This document shows, one piece after another, positions 36,428 to 51,700 of a stretch of 64,000 nt of DNA. The notes beneath the pieces are model-generated. The model searched no databases. It was given only the letters and a program-made list of their open reading frames with translations, and was not told where the DNA came from. Source of the DNA: Owenia fusiformis (taxonomy: Eukaryota; Annelida; Polychaeta; Sabellida; Oweniidae); contig CAIIXF020000002.1 of the NCBI GenBank assembly GCA_903813345.2, positions 27,659,223 to 27,723,222 of the forward strand, in the 5' to 3' direction. A program made the position numbers and the translations under genes. Position 1 is the stretch's first letter; every line of letters starts with the position of its first letter.

Positions 36428-39400
36428 CCCGAAAGAGAACCATGAGCTGTATATGTGGATAATCATTGAATATGTCCATTTAGTTTAAAGTATAACAGAG
36501 TATGCAACCATCAATCAATTACACTACAGAATTTTTAATCCGTCTGCTTTTCTATTCACTCCTGATTATATACATGAGCTACCAGATGTGCAAGGAGCCA
36601 CCACAAAGAAATTTGGATTTGGAGTAATACTTGAAGGAATATGGATCATGTAAGCATTTATATTAATAAGTGTGCAGTTTTACAGAGCTTGAAGAAGCAG
36701 TCATTACTTTCAACATTGCAGTAAATAGACGCAGTTTGTTCATTTGGAACACACATCTTTTTGTGATTTTAACTTTTTATTATGCACTTTTGAAACTGTT
36801 TTGGTTTTTGAATGATGTGTATTTGTATAAAATGTTAAGATTAAGATTTTTCATTCAAACTCAATGTCAACAAGGAAAAAGCAAAGAAAAAATTATTGTT
36901 TGAATGTTTTAGCAATGCATTTTGTAATATTTGTTTGTTTGCATATCAAGCAAACTTCTCATTGACATACATTGTTTTGAAGTCTGGAATACAGTCTGCC
37001 CCCTTTTAGCTTTACATTTTATTTTAAGAACACCTCAAGTCTATTGAGAATAATACGCCTTATGATTATTGCCGTATGTAGCGCATTATTTTCATCCTTT
37101 AACAATATGTCATGTCTGATTGATATTTGATACATGGATGTCACTTGTGACAATTTGTTGTCAGCATTATACAACATACAGGTCGTTATTCAATCTGTTT
37201 TCATGACTCAAGTAAGGATCTAGGCTAAGGTAAATAAAGAAAATGTTTAGCATGTCCAAAACATTAAGTGGAAGATGACCCATGATTTTAGCATTTTCAA
37301 CAGCTTTGAAAGAAATGCATATTGCACAGGATATAATTAGCCAGTTTAAATAACTAATTGGCCTTTGTTCTTTTACAAAAAAACAAAAATATGTTAAACA
37401 TATTTTGATTACTCTAGCCTCATTTCTAATCTAGCAACTTGTGGTTGTGTATTGTAAAATACGATGAAGTGCAATATAGGTGGGAAATATGAACATATAG
37501 CTCCACCATGAATACTGTATTTATAATGCGATAATGGCCATTTCATATTCTGGTACAAGCCCTAGGGACTGGGCCAAATATGTGTCATTTAATACTCAAG
37601 TAATTCTGTTTGAGAGTGTATCAAAGGCACGCTAATTAAAATGAAAAACATTTGTAACGTTGATGTTCTAAAGGTTGTTTGTCAAACAGTAAACATAGGG
37701 ATGGATCTCATCCCATATGGGTTATTATTGCAAAAATAGACTTTTTGAACTGCTCCCTTAGCTGTCTGAATGAAGAGTGAACTACCCTTGGATTATTTGC
37801 ATTGTCTACAGCTTGGACTTAGAATTAGATGACAGTCCTACCTAAAAAGTTTTAGTTAAGAATATGTAAAGTAAAACGTGTTTAAGTCGCACATCAGTTA
37901 AATCAGCCAAAATTGTAAGTGACAGAAAGATATTTTTACATGTAAACCAATGCCTGCTGCACTGGAGTCTTTTTATTTTTTGAAAATACCTGTTTCCATT
38001 TAAATATCAACTGGTGTTGAATATGTTACTGTTAATAGACTTACTTTTTAACATGTTGGTAAACTAAAGGAAATCCAAATCTTTACATTTTATATAAGTA
38101 CAGTATGTGATCTGAAAAAAACTCAAGGTTTTGTCCTGATACAGAGTTGTAAATCTGTTATGTTTTAAAATTCTCACTATTTATAATTTGAATTATCCAA
38201 CTGCGGAATGAATCACACTCATCATGTGCCAAAATTGCATACACTGTCTTATTTAAACAATATGGACATATTAATGTATTATAATTTATGGACAACTTGT
38301 TAGAATAATCTTTCTTTTAGGGAGTCTGTATAAAAATGATTTTAATTCACAATACTGGCTAAATGGAACATGGGGGTCAGAGTTAAAGTAATACTGTATA
38401 GTCTGAATATTGAAAATCACTTCAAATTTAAGCATGAGGTCAGGGGTGCATTACCTTAAATGAAATGCATATTCACAAGTTTTAGGTAGGATGACCAGAA
38501 TTCAATGCTCCTTTAAAGACTGGTATTTTACTGAAACTGATAGGAAAAACATCAAAAATAGCCATCCACTAACATAGTCTTTTTTTAATTATATCGCTCA
38601 CTTCTTAAGCAAAGTGTTTTGCAAATAAAACTGGATTGAATATGCATGTAACCTTGGAGAAAAACTATGGAAATACAACCCTGACTTCATACTTCATTCT
38701 ACTTCAATAAATAACATGGATGTACAATTTTCTAGACAATGTGTATTACATTGTCCCCCTTGAGGGGACAATTTTGTCGAGGAAGTGAAAAGGGTGTATT
38801 TAATGTACATGTATCTTTTCTCTGATATGTATAACTGACCTTCTCTTACCCCTGTATTTTATTAAAGCTTATGAATGACATATTTTACTGCAAGTCAAAG
38901 CCTCAGATAAATCAATCTAGATATGTCGATGTATTTTAGTACAGTTACAATAGAGGTTCATAGCAGAGTGATATTTCATGAGACATACTCTAATTTATAG
39001 AACTTCCTCCAAAGTAAATGTTAATAAACGAACTAATTAATCATGACTTAATTTATAATAAAGAATTCATGAATTTTTGATGAATGTTTGGAGGGCCATT
39101 TTAAGGTACAAAAAAATCTGATGAAGCATTTATATTCTTATGTCAGATTTTGGAGATTTGTAATATGTATTTATTATAAAAGACAAGTTTGCTATAAAGT
39201 TATGAATGAAAGATCATTTATGTAAAATGTTCCTTCATTTAGAGTGATTTTGTATAGCTGTACTTAAATCTCATTTCACTTTTCTACTCATGTTAGGTTA
39301 AAAAATGTGTGAAAATTTTTGTTAAATTACAATATATTAGTTTTCTCCCCAGATTTGAAGTGGCCGCTGCACCCACTTGAGATTTTAATAATATGCTTGC

Positions 39401-40640
39401 AACCACCCAAAAATCAGTTTGCACCCACTTGAAATTGAGAAAAATCATGGAATCAAGTTGTGAGGAATTTTGCACCGACTTGATAAGAAATCCTTGAGAG
39501 AACACTGAATATTAACATCTAGTCTGATTGTACTTCAATTTCTTCATTTTTAATGTTTTCACATCTGAAATGTAAATCACTCATTCAACCAACTACTACA
39601 GCTGATATTATCTCTTATATGTAGTTGATAGCTACATTTTACCATCGTTGTAGAATCTGTATGCTTTTTCATTGGTTCATATAACTACATGTAATTGTGC
39701 TGAACAAAAATTTTTATAATGGCCTGGTCAAATATCAATGTTAAATTTTGATGAAATGAATGTGAAAACATAACTTTCATTTTTTATATTGTACAAAAAA
39801 ATAGGAAGGGGTGTAATCATTTTTGTTATCCAGTATCTGTTTTTACAAAGGATATTGATATCTTGAGCTTATCTCTTAAAAGACAGAAAATGTGATTTTG
39901 TCTATCATATCGTTGAAGGTATCGCTGAAGGTATCCTTATGATTTTGTCTTCATAACACACACATTATTTGGTCTATGTTAGAAATATCTGTACACAGGC
40001 TTTAGTCAAGCAATGTGGTCTGTTACATTAGAACTTCATCTGAAGTTTTATTTTAGTTAAAATGGTGTTAATGGGTTTTATCATAAAATGATTGTAATAT
40101 GTTAGTATTTCACAACTGAAAGTTGCTTTTGTTGTGCCAAATGATAAATGTCTTGGAATAATTTTGGTGTTAAGGGTTATATTCAGTATGAGATAATCTT
40201 ACTGCTGTATAGTGATGTTTGATTGAGAAATCTAAACGAGGCAAGAAAATATTACTAACTGGTTGCATTTAAAAATGTGTGTAACAATTGTTACACGCAC
40301 TGAATGATTGTCACGAAAATGATGGTTAGGTGGCTAAGAAAGTTTTAAATTTTTCTCCAGATGATTGTTTACACCAATTATATGTGGTTTTATGAACTGA
40401 ATTTTAAAAGCATGCACATGAATGTCCATTTTCATGTTTTGATGTATCGTTTCACCCCTTTCAATTGAACTCTTCTAAATAGCATTCTAAGGGGTGTTAA
40501 GATGATGGAATGGCCCTCCACGTTTCATTTCTTTTAATATGAATTATATTTGGAGAAAGTTGTGTACTTTGGAAGTTGTCTCATGTTTTATGATGTGTAA
40601 ATAATATGAACAACTGAATAAAAATATACTGCATAGAATT
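36428..40640 (+). other. Long CNOT7 3' UTR
   Basis: About 4.2 kb of AT-rich non-coding sequence follows the TGA. Poly(A) signal candidates are AATAAA at 38623-38628 and 40618-40623; the latter fits the end of the AT-rich stretch and gives the long form. A dispersed repeat lies at 39340-39508. No competing gene is visible. Confidence 0.45.
39340..39508 (-). repeat. Dispersed repeat, second copy of the AAGTGGGTGCA family
   Basis: The reverse complement reads AGTGTTCTCTCAAGGATTTC, TTTTTCTCAATTTCAAGTGG, GTGCAAACTGATTTTTGGG and TTAAAATCTCAAGTGGGTGC, collinear with 14020-14220. Probably within the CNOT7 3' UTR. Confidence 0.5.
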
Positions 40641-41290
40641 TCTTTGATTTGTGTTTGAAATTATTGTTAAAGGGTGACGCATATCGTTTAGCAAATCGAA
40701 CGCTCGTTTCTGGTGTTGCTCACCATTTAGTATAAAAGGCTCGATCCCGGAATAATACTCAAGGGTTCAAAGGCTCGAGGTCGTTGTGTCAACACCTCTA
40801 ACTTTTATATAACATTGGTACAGTTAAGATCGTCACATTCATCGCTAACATTTCAGGATCATCTATTTGTTTTTATACGGGACGCTTATCGGAACCCTTT
40901 AAATGCCTGGATTCATGAAAAAATCCAGTCGCCCTGCAGTTTTTTGTAGCAACAGCCTGTCCATGACTATCAAGACCGGAAGGGATCGAACACCGCTACT
41001 GACAATCCTGTGGTGAAAAATAGTTCAATGTGAATTGACTTTGAATAGCAAATACGATATATATGTACCCCCTTAAAAATTTCTCGAGCAGACAAAAGCT
41101 TGTGGTCAATTTTTTGTATTCGTTTACTCTAAAATTGCTCGGGTCACATAGTGATTATATGGAATCTACTAGGCGTTCGTTCGTCCGTGGTTGGCCCGTC
41201 CAACCTCTAAGTAGGCTTGAGGACGTTAATCGAAGTGCATGTCTCTGAGTCCATATTAATGTACCAACTCATTTATCCCGTGCCAGGACT

Positions 41291-41578
41291 ATAGTCCTGC
41301 GAACGTCTTATTCTTTTGCCTGTACGATTACAACATGGGAGAATTTTCTACGCTTCTTACACTTAAAATACCTATTTCAATGGATTCCTTGGTATTTTAG
41401 CATTCTTTTCGTGAAGTTGAATCCACAATTGTCTCAACTCAAATTGTCTCAACTACACGAAAAGAATGCTAAAATACCAAGGAATCTATTGAAGTAGGTA
41501 TCTTAAGTGTAAGGGGCGTAGATAATTTTCCCAAGTTGTAATAGTACAGGCAAAAGAATGCGCTCGTTACAGGACTAT
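41291..41578. mobile_element. Palindromic foldback element, arms about 120 bases
   Basis: Left ATAGTCCTGCGAACG ... TTCTTTTGCCTGTACGATTA ... AGCATTCTTTTCGTG. The right arm returns CACGAAAAGAATGCTAAAAT ... GTAATAGTACAGGCAAAAGA ... CGTTACAGGACTAT. The loop has a duplicated TTGTCTCAACT. The block TTTTGCCTGTACGATTACAA also occurs alone at 24738-24757, so the element is dispersed. Confidence 0.75.
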
Positions 41579-42287
41579 ACGGGATAACCAACTCATATGC
41601 CAGCAGCTCATGCTTGTTAGGTCAGCATATTCACAAAACAAGACAAGCTGAACGTTGGTGCTTCGTCCGAGCGCATATACCGTCTGAGCCCAGGGGTCAG
41701 AGGTCCGACAAAGAATGAGACACTCTATGCAGACGGAGCCTGTGAGAAATATTGGGTGCGGCATAAATGAGTGGATGGTGCGGATTTAACTGTCATTTTG
41801 AATTTAAAGGATAGGTATCGATATGGCGAACTGAATTCAACATTGGTTTTCTCTTAAACCAAGATGAAAACGTTCTGTAAAAAACATGGTCCTTTATGTT
41901 ATGGTCACTGATTGACAACAATTTAATGCGAACATATATTTAAATACGTATATTTTTTATAACTTTTTTTGTTAACATTTTTTTTAATTTTAGTGCAATT
42001 GTTTTTTGTTCCTTTCTACCAGATCTTGAGAATGAAATAAAATATCTTTCCAAAGCTTGTTGGAACAAAATAGCATATACAACATTTTCTTAGACCTCTC
42101 AATATTTTAGTTATACAAAGGAAAATAATTTGGTAGGTTTAACAAAAATTGTTCAAAAAATTCAAACAAAACCCCCCCAAAATAAATAAATTTCATTGAC
42201 AGCATTCATTTATTTCATTCACAAGATGCTTTTTTTAAATCAACCAAATTGTCCTTTGTACAATTTCAATATTGAGAGACCTAAATC

Positions 42288-43607
42288 ACGAGGGGGAAAG
42301 TCTACCCGCCTATACAACCAGAAGACAGATTGACCAGTAGAGATTAGGAACGTGAAACATATTCATTTTTATCCATGAATATGGATAATAATTGATTTAA
42401 ATGCAATTCCGCGCTATTACTATCCTCAAAGATATCAGTACAACGGCTACCAAAATGAAAAATGATTGGCCAGTAGAGATTAGGATCGTGGAACATATTC
42501 ATTTTATAATTGATTTCAATGCAATAGACTAGGTGCGTGTGGAAATTATCTTGATTTACGTCATTAAATATTCAAAATTCAGTCAACGTGATGTCATATT
42601 TGAAATCTGCATGTAAAGTACGTCTAGAAATATGGTTTCGAAAATTGTTTATCAACTTTGAAAATTTAATTTTTTTGAAATGTGACTTCTTGTTCGGGTT
42701 GATTCCCCATAGACCCCATGATACAAAATCACAAAAAGTGAAATATCTTTTCTTGTATTGGATAGATAACATTTTCTTTTACTGGACATATTTTAATTTG
42801 CATAACTATCAGATACATAAGGGTTATATGAAAATTGAACCATTAAAACAGATGTGATTTAAGTTAAAGGGATTTTTCTCCAAAACCCGCCATGCTACAT
42901 GTATCTGACTCGAACGAGCCACCTGGTGGTGAATCTGGTAACTACCTACTTGCATCTGCGTTATTCCGCGCTATTTCTATCCTCCAGTGTTGATAGCTTA
43001 ATTTCTACTGTGTCAGTCTGGTTCAAAATGTTACAATAGTATTAATAACGAGGAACCCTTCTAATAAAGGCAACTCGACGATATCATCGGATCTCAACAG
43101 ATTTTACTCAAGTAGTCCGGATTCTGAGATCCTTTACTCAAGATATTTTCGGATCTTTATAATATTACTCATCGATCACATCGGGTCCGATGTCCGATAA
43201 CATCGGATCTTTTAGGACAGGGTTTATGTGAAGATTTTGCTGTTCAAAGTGTTATTTTTACCTAATAATTTGACAATTAATATATTATACATATATGACA
43301 TACATTTACCGGCCCAAGTATGTTAATTAAAGCGAGTACGAATGAGAAAAACAAATGGAATACCATCATACGTTTTACTTATCTCTTAATTTGGATATAA
43401 AAATTATATTTCAACTAAAATTCTGGGCCAATTCCGCCTGCTAGAACATCTTAGTAACGATTTAAACCATCCAAGGGAATTGATAGTGGCCTAATATTAC
43501 CTTTGTTGTCCATTTTCCTATGGGATGTAGTTTACCATTGGATTTGCGGTATAAGCGTGTCTTACTCGGCGGTAGGTTGTATATAGGCGGGTAGACTTTC
43601 CCCCGTG
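42288..43607. mobile_element. 1.3 kb element with inverted ends (GGGGGAAAGTCTACCCGCC)
   Basis: Left end ACGAGGGGGAAAGTCTACCC, GCCTATACAACC; right end GGTTGTATATAGGCGGGTAG, ACTTTCCCCCGTG. Arms of about 33 bases pair almost perfectly. Inside, GACCAGTAGAGATTAGGAAC and GGCCAGTAGAGATTAGGATC form an internal duplication (42329 and 42469). No transposase was recognised, so it is non-autonomous or too worn. Confidence 0.7.
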
Positions 43608-45743
43608 TATTAGGGTTTTCATTTTTGGTACAGTTAGCTAAATATTGGCCCAGATTATTGATGAAGTCAATAAATCGCCAATTTGAATTGATATGCTAAA
43701 TCAACTTTCAAAACAAACTACTTGCATTGACACTTTATAAATTTAGTAGAGCTTTATTATGATAAAAATTGTCTGAATACATTGTATTTTTCGTCTTTCC
43801 TTTAGTATATCCATACACATTTATACAATATATAGAGATGAAAATATAAAATCAAAGAAAACGATTGATACATGAGCACATATCCATATACAAAACATTT
43901 ATACATGTTATAACAAATACAATGACGACAACAAATATTTTCAAATATATTCTGACAACCCAAGTGTTCTGAGTTCACTTATTTTATCAAACCTTGAGAG
44001 AGAGAGAGAATGGCAAAAAATAATTTTGCTGAAAAAGATGTTGCGTGGCCTGAAAATGTTAGGCCTTTTTCAGAATTTAGAAATATGCTTATCTTCAGAA
44101 AGTCAATTTTTCTAAAAAGAGGCATGTTCCTGATATTAAGACCCATAAGTCGAACGTCTAGGGATCTGTCACTCCTCAGCTGGTACCTTCTTAGCTTATA
44201 TATAAATAAATGATGGAACTTTGTGCAAGAGACAAAAAAGCATGCTATAAGTGAATTGCAAAATTTCTCCAATTTCAACAGTCATCTTTTCGAGAAACTT
44301 TAGTGATTTAACTGTAGTTTAAAAATCAACCTACCGAGTGTATGTGGTAAAATGAGTAAACCTAGGATACTTGGGAAAAGTCACAATACTTTGGTTACTA
44401 AAACCCATTAATTTACTTTGAATATAAAAAACATCGATTTTCGGGAAAATCAATGACTAAACCTATTTACCAGTAAATATCTTTCTTTTTGGAAACTAAC
44501 CAATAGTTCACTTGCAAAGGAAAAATAGTGTCAATCTTTACTTAAAAAATTCTAGACGAAATTATGAGATCTTGAAGGATCAACAATACATCTTGCACTA
44601 AAACTGCAATTAACAGAAATATGTACACATTTTCGATCCATACACAAGTGAGCTATTGAAAAGTTTTTATTTTACAAACTCACTTTTGAAAACGATATTG
44701 TTAAAGCAGAAGCAATGTTATGCAGTAGCAATATCCTGAGTATATACAATAAGTGTAGCATAATGCTAGAATTCTCTTCGGATATTTGATTTAATATTCA
44801 TCTCGTAGATAGTAACCATGGTAGCAATAATCTTGAATATGATAAGTCAAATATGACATAGTAGGTACTAGGTACTCTCATGGAATGGGTTCAGGAATGG
44901 GTAGAGGCAATGTTCTGAAAAACATCAAATATTTCAATATTAATGAATATACTGTTTTGGCTTAAGTTAAATTAAGGAGTTGACCTATTTAATTACCCAA
45001 AGATAGGTCGGGCCAAAAATGTCCATATTTTTTATTCCGAAACTCATTTTTGTGTTTATAAAAATGTATGAATTTCGATAGAATTTCTACATAAATCAAT
45101 TTGACAACGGTTCCTGAAATGAGAAAAATAAAATTTTAGTTTTTTTATGAGAAAGCTTATCCAATACTTGGGGTCTATTTAAAGAAATATACATTTTCCA
45201 GGATCATATTCGAATCAACGATTTCACAGTGACATTAGTTATGCTTCATATTTTAGTACCAAATTAACATATTATTTAATGCATCAGAGAAATACATGAG
45301 TATGATGCTCAGTATATTTTGGAAACATTAAATAAGTTCATAGTCTGGTAATATTAAATAATTTATTGGTGTTCATTGTCACAGACTTTATTACAAGTTT
45401 TCTTTTGTTTTAGACGTTTCGAATGCAAACTGCATCCATGATCACTAAATTTAAATTGAAAACAGTTGAAATGAATACAGGTAAATCTACTATTACGTCA
45501 TTAAACTTTAACAACGTCAAAAATAATTAATTGCTATGGCAATATAACTTCATCCCATTATTTTGGAAACATTGCAAGGCAAAATGGAATGCCAGGAGTA
45601 ACTTATCATGAGACAAATGAGTGAGATGAAGAGATGATGTAAAATAAAGAGTTTTTGCATTTTTGTGACAATATTGATATCCATGCATTTCAATTATTTG
45701 TATATAGATTTTATTTATTTTGATGGATTTACGATATATCATT

Positions 45744-48700
45744 TTACCTAGTTTTTAAATAATATCGAAGAGACCATCCTGACTTTGTGATGGAACCGTC
45801 CGTTGAGAACGTCATGTAGAATGACCTCCCTGTCGTTGTAAAAGGGCCGGGCAGCTTTACCCCACATAATGTACCGATTCGCCCGAATAATGCACTTGTA
45901 CCATCATATATCTAAAGTGTTCGACAAAATAACATCAATTAATTTGATATTAGGATGTTCATAATCAAAACTCATGGTACCGATTAAATATAATGAACAT
46001 CATTCTGTATATACCATTAGGCTGTCATAAGTACAACCAGATGTACTCTCAACATTAAAAGCCATAAAGACAATCGTCAATGGACCCCTCGGAGCAGTGA
46101 CTGAGTATGTGCAAAACGCTCTATTCAAATATAAACCCGGGTAGTTTGGCGAGCTGATATAGCCACTTTGCTGAGAAAAATGTCCACTCCCTCCACATCC
46201 TACAAAAACGATTAACAACTGAGAATAATCTAAAATGGTCAATGAAAAGCATCACAGGTACGTTTAAGTATAAAGTGTGATATCTTATTTGTTGGATATC
46301 CATATTCTAGAGAATCAGATAAAACCATTCCTCAATTTCTTTCAAAACACCAAAGGGCCACTCAAATACTTGGCAGGAATTTAGAGATTTATCAAATGCG
46401 ACTTTTTTTTATCTACAACTCGAAAAGATTTTTTGACACATTTACTTTAATAATTATAAAGTAACTCAGGTTAAGCGTTTTGTATATTAAAAGTTTAAAA
46501 CGTTTTCTTTTCATTCAACGCTGTTTGTTTCTTAATTTTAAAAGCTCACTTGGTGCTGAGGTTGTTGTAGGTTGTGCCGTTGTTGGAAGTAGAGGAACGA
46601 TTTCTAGATTATCAATTGCAATATCTCCTCTATAACCTTGCCCACGGATACCTTCAAACACTAAAGCCGATACATTACCAGACAGGGCCAGATGCACTCT
46701 TCTCCAAGCTACAAAAAGATGAAATTCACATTTGCATTCAAGCAAAATTAAGAATGGTTGATAAAGTCAACTGCTATATGGGTTCCTAATTACCTTAAAC
46801 TGCATTTTCACGAAGGATGCACATACATCTTTCTCAATGTACTCAAAATTTAAATGATTTGAGCGTTTCAAAGTTATTACGCAAGTTTTGAACTTAATCC
46901 ATAAGAATCCGCCCTAATCAGAAATATATTAATCGGACAGACTGTGTTAATTTGTCTAGTTGCCTAGAATGACTTTCTCCTGGTGATTCCCTTTCCGAGT
47001 AAAGACAGTTAACCTTATGTAGAGACTTTTGAGAAATAAAAGCAAATATGAAAAAGAAAATTCATGAACCAAAATGGACATATTAAGATATCAGTATTCC
47101 GATTGCAAATGGGATGTCATATGCTGAAAACTATCGATAACAGTTTCTTTGGAGTAAAAGATTAATTTACAGTTTACGCCAAAAAAACAAAAAACAGAAT
47201 CCTCTCAAGTGAAATAATTTCTTAAATATTTATCCTATCAACTCAATCAACTAAAATCTATAGATGATGATTTTATATTAAGGTTGTTTCACAAAATTGA
47301 TTATTTGTGATACAATACATGATCTCAGAATGTGTCCAATTTTCGGGAAATCAACAATCACATTAAATCATTTCACGAGATATTATAAAAATTCAGAAAG
47401 AAATTTCAAAGAAACGTAAAATCAAAGTCTCAATTAATATTTTGATTGGAAAATGAAGAATAAGCAATGGTAAAACATATCGTGAAATAGTAATATCAGA
47501 TTGAAATTCCTCACAGCTGAGCAAGAACACAGCAAACGCTGTACAAAATTCTGATGGACGGATTCTCAAGAAATCATTATGACAGCAGAATGATCAGTCA
47601 TGAGCACTGCATGACATTGCATGCAAAATGCAGCTTAACAAGAACCTAAAAGAATGCGATTGCTTTAAACAAACGATGTGGAACCATTTGGTTGACACGA
47701 AAATCATACAATTTTTTTCTCTGTCAAAAGTGGGCACATTTTTTAATTGAGCAGAAAAAAGAATATTGAATATAATGTAACGAATTTAGTATGGCATTGT
47801 CTTCCATAGATTGCAGTTCCTGTACATGAGAAGTGAAGCTGAACACTTAGCCATTATGTCCCTTTCATTGAACATATGCCTGAGGTCTGACGGACCGAAG
47901 GCACATATTCAATGGCACGGACATAATTGTTGAATTACATACCTAAAGTACAAAATCATAGAATTTCTAATATGTAGAAATGCGTGAAAAGACCAACATT
48001 TTACACGATTCCAGTCGAAATTACTTTGTTTGCATGTTATGACGTCATAAAATTGTCATGGTAATAAAGTTTGGCGGCTAATACTTAGAGGTTATGTCAC
48101 TATGACGCAGCAGGAGATCCAAGACGTCATTTCCATTGTTCTTTCGGCAAAATCGCGTAGTAATCTACGGTGATCAGTCCATTTAAATTTCACGCTTTTG
48201 AACGTCATGGTGTATACATGCATTTCTAATCGATCATATCTCAGTCAATATTTATCATTATATTATAAATTTGATAATTAATGAAAGCTTATAACCAGGG
48301 CATTACGTATGTGAATTTATTATTTTGGTCAGATAAAATACCAACCAGTTACGGGTGCTAAAGTTTTGACATATTTTTCATTAAAAATGCAGAAATGTGT
48401 ATCATTTTCGCGAGTTAAATAGGCTATTAAAACAAGTCGGGTTAAAAAATGTTTTTCACTCATCATTTAGCCCACATCGAGCTCTTTCCAATGGTATAGT
48501 TGTTTTTTTCTGAAACCCCTGAAGACAAATTTCTGCCAACTTTCTGTAACGACGAGTGAAAAATCATGTTTTTTCCCGCAAACCAATGACGTCGTGTTTC
48601 TCGATTTTTATACCAAGATTAGATTTGATACGCGTATGATATTTGTTCACGGTCATATCTCGGTCAATATTCGTCATTGAATGATCATTTTTATAGTTAA

Positions 48701-51700
48701 TGAAAGCTTATTACAAGGGCAATGCGCATATGGATAAGTTATTTCGACCCGATTAAATACCACCCAGCTACGGGTACAAACGTGTAAAACATTTTTTCAC
48801 AGAAATTCACTGAAAATGCACAAATGTGTATCACATTCGCGCGTTAATTGGGCCATTAAATCTCGTTGAGTTAAAAAATGTTTTTCGCTCTACATTTAGC
48901 CCACAATGAGCTCTCTCCAATGGTACGATTGTTTTTTTCTGAAACCTCTGAAGACAAATTTCTGCCAACTTTCTGTAACGACGAGTGAAAAATCATGGTT
49001 TTTACCGCAAACCAATGACGACGTCGTATTTCTCGATTTTTAAACCAAGATTAGATTTGATACGCGTATGTATTTGTTCATGGCCATATCTCGATCAATA
49101 TGCATTAATGATTCAGTATGAATCTAATACAACATAAAAGAGTATCACAAGCACATCACATTGATGGACTTATTACATATGATCCGATGGAATGCAGCCA
49201 ATAAAACCAGGTTACGTGTTACCGTTCTTCACGCCAAATGCGTAAATGTGACTCGTTTTAGCGCATTAATTGAAGCATGGTTGGACATCAGTAAGAATTC
49301 TTTTCCAACTTTGAACAATGAAAGTCAAAATACCCGGCTTTTAATTTTACGTTGTGAGGTCGGCGGCCGTCTCTATTTCTCGATTTGTCGAATGAGGGAA
49401 TTCATTGTATAAATGTGCAATCATTGCTCGCTCTGTATTTAAATCGATTTTATATCAAGACCGGACACCGGATATCACGACGATGAATAAATATCCGAAT
49501 TAAGCGCATTATTTCGAAGGCATGTTTTATTCGAAAATGATCAGCTCATGTAAACATATTCATTCATAGCATAATGACCCCTGTTTAGTCTCGGATGAGC
49601 TGTGAATGCCTTCTATGCCCGGCTTCAATTCAACAATTCTGCCGACGCCCCTAAGTCAACACGCTATTAAAAATCATCCAATAAAACCGCTATCAGGCTA
49701 TGCAGATATAAATTTTCGAAAACACTATCTCAGACACAGATTGGTTTTAAAAAACATTGTACTGGTTTCAGCATTATGTTCCGAGGAGCCACTCACCTAA
49801 TAGCCATAATTTGTAAATTGTGCATCCTCAGTCTGTCAGCCGCTTAGCGTATGGATCAGTGACGCTGACCGCATATTGCACCTTTTATAATTTGTAGCAG
49901 TTTGCACAACGTCGACGTGCAACTAGTTGGTGCAAGGAGGGTTGACTCCGAGAATTTCATTTTTGGAATGTTTCGATAGGAAATAAGACCAAAATTCACG
50001 ATCCAAATGTTGAAGTGAACAAATGGCGGCTGTTGGAATTCGAATTTTGAAGCACATTCCCATATATGAGACAGAATATGGATATTGCACTCTGGGAGGC
50101 AATCTTCCTTGCCCTTAGGAAAATCAATAGTACATCGACTTTATTTATTTAATAATTGAAAGGAAGTGAAGTTAACGAAATATTCGAATACAATACATAC
50201 TGCCGAAAAAGCACATTTATTTCGTGGGTATTTAAAGGACCGCGAGTTGTTTGTAGAATGAATCTAGGGAGCTTGTTCATGCATTCCACTTGTGTTTTTC
50301 ATCTAAAAAACATCAATACACTTTTAAACACTATGTAACAATACTTGGGTGTTAATCCATAGATAATACTAGAAAATGAGATATTTTTGGGGATTATATG
50401 GTGCAATCTTAAAGTCAATTAAATGTTTTAAAGTGTATCATTCTACAAACAACTCACGGTCCTTTACCCTACAAAACTCCCCTACCCTTCCGTGTTTTCC
50501 TGACGTTTTCACGAACCTTCCCTGTTCCACCTAACAAGACTCTTTTCCCCCATTGCTATACCCGTATACTGGTATACTGCCCATAGATCTGTGCACAGGA
50601 GTTTCACACGGAAAATGAACTTATTTTAGGAAATATTGTGGAAAAAATTATACATAGTAAATAATTTCTCAACAATATAGGCTGACCGTTGAATGCAATT
50701 ATTCATTTATTTCATTTCATCAATACTAGTAATCATAAAATCATGACGCTGACATGCCAGCATGCTGACATGGTTTTAATTCTAAAAATTAAGATAAAGT
50801 GCAGTTATATAGTACCAAATAATATTCATTCATAATATGCTAGGCTATGGAACAAATACTCAGTAATATGTCTTTTGTGGAGATCAATTCTGAAAAAGAG
50901 GGGTGGACCCCCAGAGCTTTAGCGATGACTGATATATTAGTCTCCTGCCTACCACCTACCATGAGTCTGGGTATCGACTTAGAAAATATTGAAAATTGTA
51001 ATGTCTGAAAAACCAACTCAATCACACATATTATTAAACTTCAATATCTTATCCTTCTATTCTGAGATTACAAAAATATCAATTTGTATCACAATTGATG
51101 AAGAATATTGGCATCAAAGACAAATCAATGGCAAATATTAAATGAATTATTTATACAAAAACTTTGAAACATATCCTCCAAAATATTGCGTACTTTCTTT
51201 GTATAGACATTGAATGGTATTTCTGGATAAGTGAATTGGTGTTTATCTGGGTAATCAAGGGATTATAGTCACTCAAAGTTACTGAGCATCCAGTTTTGAG
51301 ACTTCAATTGTGTTAGTGAAGGACGATTCTCGGTTTGGAGAACAGTCTCTTGGGCTAATTATTTTTTTGCGAAAAATCTAGAAATATTACCCAAATTAAA
51401 TTATGACTATTCAATAGAGGACATTTAAATCTATATTATGTAAAAAAAATCAAATTTGTCCGGAGCAGGGATAATGCTCATTTAGATTGATGAACTTCGT
51501 TCTCCAAACCGAGAATCGTCCTTTACACATATTTCAGTCAAATTCATGCTGAGCACAACATTTTGGTTTCAATATTATAATCTCTATACATGACCCTGGT
51601 GATGAAGATTCAGAATCAGTCAAAAAAACCTAAACCGGAAAACTGTGCTCATTGTGCAAAACTAAAAGTGAAGCAACTTTTTTTCTGATATTTCTTACAT

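Larger units (their letters stand above)
40641..45743. other. Gene-free spacer with inverted-repeat elements
   Basis: About 5 kb between the CNOT7 3' end and the last MAM/CUB exon. It holds a palindrome (41291-41578) and a 1.3 kb element (42288-43607). The rest (43610-45740) is AT-rich with no coding features I trust. The downstream 3' UTR of the minus-strand MAM/CUB gene should start just below 45744. Confidence 0.4.
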
